From the NCBI GenBank assembly GCA_036389695.1, contig DASVWG010000247.1, positions 1 through 30,032 on the forward strand: DNA of 30,032 bases, given 5' to 3'. Below are positions 29,433 through 30,032 of this stretch, piece by piece. The stretch's first letter is position 1. Each line of letters begins with the position of its first letter. This DNA is from JALZHR01 sp036389695 (GTDB taxonomy: Bacteria > Acidobacteriota > Blastocatellia > Pyrinomonadales > Pyrinomonadaceae). Both the position numbers and the translations under genes were made by a program. The notes below the pieces were generated by a model. The model was not told the origin of the DNA and did no database searches. It saw nothing but the letters and a program-made list of their open reading frames with translations.

Positions 29433-30032
29433 AAGCATTGACGCCGCGACTGTAGCGCCAGACTTTTGCGCGACCGCCCGCGCCGAGGATGGAAACCGCA
29501 AAAGCCGTCTCCGCCGGATTTTTGCTGTTATAGAAAAACAAAGCTTTATTTATCGGAATATCGCTGGCATCGACGACCGACCCGTCTGCCTGAAAAGTGA
29601 TTTCGACCGCGCCCGCCGAAAGCGAAGTCAGATTCGCGCTGTCGGCAAGCGCCGAAACCGGCGCGCCCGCCGGACGCCCGTAAACTACTTCGCCCGGCTG
29701 CAAGCCTTCGCCCGCCATCGTCACCGAACGGTTTTTCGCGCTTCCCAAAGCGCCGAAGCTGCCGCCGTAAACGACTATCTTTTTATCCGTGTCGTCGTAG
29801 CGAAAAGTAATCGGCGCGCGCTGCGACATCGCTTCCTGCCGCGCCTCGCGCAAGCTGCTGACAATCTGCCGCTGCATTCCCGAAAACCGGAGCGCGCGCC
29901 GCGACGAGATTAATTGCGGCAGCGCCAGCACCACCAAAATGGCAACCACGAAAAGAACAATGACCAGCTCCGGCAGGCTGACGCCGCTCTGCCGATTGAG
30001 AGATATTTTTTTATTAATCCCTGTGTTTTTCA
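29422..30032 (-). CDS. FimT/GspH-like minor pseudopilin (5' end cut by window edge)
   Basis: The frame runs to the last base of the window: bases 30032-30031 read TG, so the first base of an NTG start is just outside. The product then reads KNTGINKKISLNRQSG, followed by VSLPELVIVLFVVAILVVLALPQ, a good class III prepilin leader with Glu at position 5 after cleavage. The body (RRALRFSGMQRQIVSSLREA, then REARQEAMSQRAPITF) is characteristic of the GspH/FimT family, and the C-terminus ends VWRYSRGVNAYVE. The internal GTG at 29949 is not the true start. About 203 residues are visible. It heads the minor-pilin operon, at least within this window. Confidence 0.88.
   Translation of the reverse strand, partial: KNTGINKKISLNRQSGVSLPELVIVLFVVAILVVLALPQLISSRRALRFSGMQRQIVSSLREARQEAMSQRAPITFRYDDTDKKIVVYGGSFGALGSAKNRSVTMAGEGLQPGEVVYGRPAGAPVSALADSANLTSLSAGAVEITFQADGSVVDASDIPINKALFFYNSKNPAETAFAVSILGAGGRAKVWRYSRGVNAYVE

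Noticed and set aside
29433..29501. Longer start for the PilV-like protein
   Set aside because: It would put the prepilin cleavage site over 40 residues in and lies inside the preceding gene; 29432 gives a normal leader.

Overview
The window looks like chromosome of a Gram-negative, environmental bacterium. A member of the Acidobacteriota (Blastocatellia / Pyrinomonadales-like) is my best guess. That guess is inference, based on a DUF1800-DUF1501 pair, tandem secreted amidohydrolases, a TonB-type protein, a large minor-pilin operon and a long-tailed MutS2. There is no rRNA, no recognisable tRNA, no CRISPR array, no transposase and no phage gene.

Layout. 1-4030 (+): promoter candidate, DUF1800 protein and DUF1501 Tat-type protein, ending at a strong terminator. 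4175-4999 (-): TonB-family protein, divergent from a small YwbE protein (+), which ends at a bidirectional terminator. 5398-8130 (-): a 910-residue secreted beta-helix protein. 8131-9488: 1.36 kb without genes, rich in hairpins and terminators. 9489-13952 (-): an operon of three secreted amidohydrolase paralogues, only one of which keeps the HxH metal motif. 14265-18071 (+): DCC thiol-oxidoreductase-like protein, DUF427, a small membrane protein and mutS2. 18456-21513 (-): a secreted pectate-lyase-fold protein and, downstream, an internally deleted remnant of a second copy. 22045-24380 (+): crtI-type desaturase and mtgA. 24510-30032 (-): a type IV pilus minor-pilin operon (FimT/GspH-, PilV-, PilX- and PilW-like) that runs off the window edge with only the first base of its start codon missing.

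The most unusual feature is a pervasive class of short tandem HEPTAMER arrays. At least ten loci carry runs of 7-nt words. The word differs from locus to locus, and the arrays are usually built as two inverted arms that give a perfect or near-perfect 14-30 bp hairpin. Several arrays fill an intergenic gap completely: between the DUF1800 and DUF1501 genes, DUF393 and DUF427, crtI and mtgA, and mtgA and the PilW-like gene. Some supply stop or start codons. Others lie inside genes, encoding the signal peptide of one amidohydrolase and two linker insertions in MutS2. A second hairpin family with conserved arms (GGCGGAAACGCG ... ATGGAGCGTGT) occurs three times, and one copy has heptamers nested inside it. 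Larger inverted repeats lie at 9336-9434 and 18083-18261. The arrays resemble the short tandemly repeated repetitive (STRR) heptamers described in cyanobacteria. Their inverted-arm design, word turnover and invasion of coding sequence make them the best candidate here for an undescribed element.
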